Source: Paramecium octaurelia (taxonomy: Eukaryota; Ciliophora; Oligohymenophorea; Peniculida; Parameciidae). Taken from it: 64,000 nt of DNA. Location: contig CAJJDP010000026.1 of NCBI GenBank assembly GCA_905182995.1, positions 519,804-583,803 on the forward strand. The letters are read 5' to 3'. Position numbers and translations under genes: made by a program. Of this stretch, positions 63,733 to 64,000 are shown piece by piece. Numbering within the stretch: position 1 is the first letter of the stretch; each line of letters begins with the position of its first letter. The notes under the pieces were generated by a model. It ran no database searches, was not told where the DNA came from, and saw nothing but the letters and a program-made list of their open reading frames with translations.

Positions 63733-64000
63733 TCAATATAATTTCTCTATTGCTTATTTTGGTTCTCCGTAGTTGTAATACTCCCTTAATCTGAACACAG
63801 ACTACAACACTATTCTACAGTCTGGTGCTGGCAACACCTGGTCAACCAAGAACTCATACAGCATCTTCAATTCTTTGTCCTCCTTGTTATCATAATATGG
63901 AATTATTGGGATTCCGTTCTCCAAATGAACTCCAAAGCTATAAGCAGCATTGTCAATCAAAACTATGTCCTTGAGATCTCTGTTCAAAACTCTCAAGTCC
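63733..64000 (-). CDS. C-terminal part of an FCP1/CTD small phosphatase-like protein (5' end outside window)
   Basis: The frame enters from the window edge. It reads DLRVLNRDLKDIVLIDNAAY, HLENGIPIIPYYDNKEDKEL and YEFLVDQVLPAPDCR. This is the second half of the NLI-interacting factor/SCP (HAD-type) phosphatase domain, in which VDNSP...NAIPI...DD..DxEL is typical. The catalytic DxDxT lies upstream, outside the window. The family includes RNA polymerase II CTD phosphatases and Dullard; which subtype cannot be said. Confidence 0.82.

Overview
The window is almost certainly from the macronuclear genome of a Paramecium-type ciliate (P. tetraurelia or a close relative; the species is an inference). 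The DNA is very AT-rich. Long conserved reading frames run through TAA and TAG, which must be read as glutamine, and only TGA ends genes. Eukaryotic housekeeping genes are cut by tiny GT..AG introns, mostly 17-30 nt. Genes are packed tail to head with gaps often under 100 bp. I resolved about 45 protein genes by reading TAA/TAG as Gln and checking that each exon sum is divisible by three. No tRNA, rRNA, CRISPR array or transposon was found.

Layout. 1-11.3 kb: two convergent, diverged paralogues of very large cysteine-rich surface proteins with a GPS-like motif and several membrane segments. 11.9-17.4 kb: small genes, including an Sfi1-like basic protein, a Paramecium-surface-antigen-like secreted protein, the NuA4 subunit Eaf6, a degenerate Ras-like P-loop protein and hypotheticals. 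17.8-19.2 kb: a six-unit polyubiquitin gene. 19.2-27.5 kb: a protein kinase, a coiled-coil/C1q-like protein, a USP deubiquitinase, hypotheticals and a TRAIP-like RING protein. 27.7-30.4 kb: a cyclic-nucleotide-binding-domain channel-like protein without a recognisable K+ filter. 32-39.6 kb: an acidic hypothetical, a TLDc protein, dynactin subunit 6, a soluble cNMP-binding-like protein and neighbours. This stretch contains an exact 1,388-bp direct duplication across a single N, best explained as an unmerged contig overlap. 39.8-53.5 kb, nearly all plus strand: eEF2, coiled-coil proteins, a UCH deubiquitinase, a peroxisomal-type SDR, two Gln-rich disordered proteins and an axonemal-style LRR protein. 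53.5-64 kb: a divergent SWIRM/amine-oxidase (LSD1-like) protein, small minus-strand genes, an MFS transporter, ribosomal protein S5 (uS7), RFC5, NOL10/Enp2 and the end of an FCP1/CTD-type phosphatase.

Genes do not form operons. Themes recur by chance or weak clustering: ubiquitin (polyubiquitin, USP, UCH, RING), cilia or cortex (LRR, Sfi1-like, KPSIN-motif protein, dynactin) and translation or ribosome biogenesis (eEF2, RPS5, NOL10). I saw no clearly novel multi-gene system. The most interesting items are single proteins with eroded catalytic motifs (LSD1-like, USP, GTPase-like, channel), the GPS-like paralogue pair, the polyubiquitin unit pattern, an in-frame TGA near one start, and the assembly duplication. 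Protein calls rest on reading motifs by eye, without database searches.
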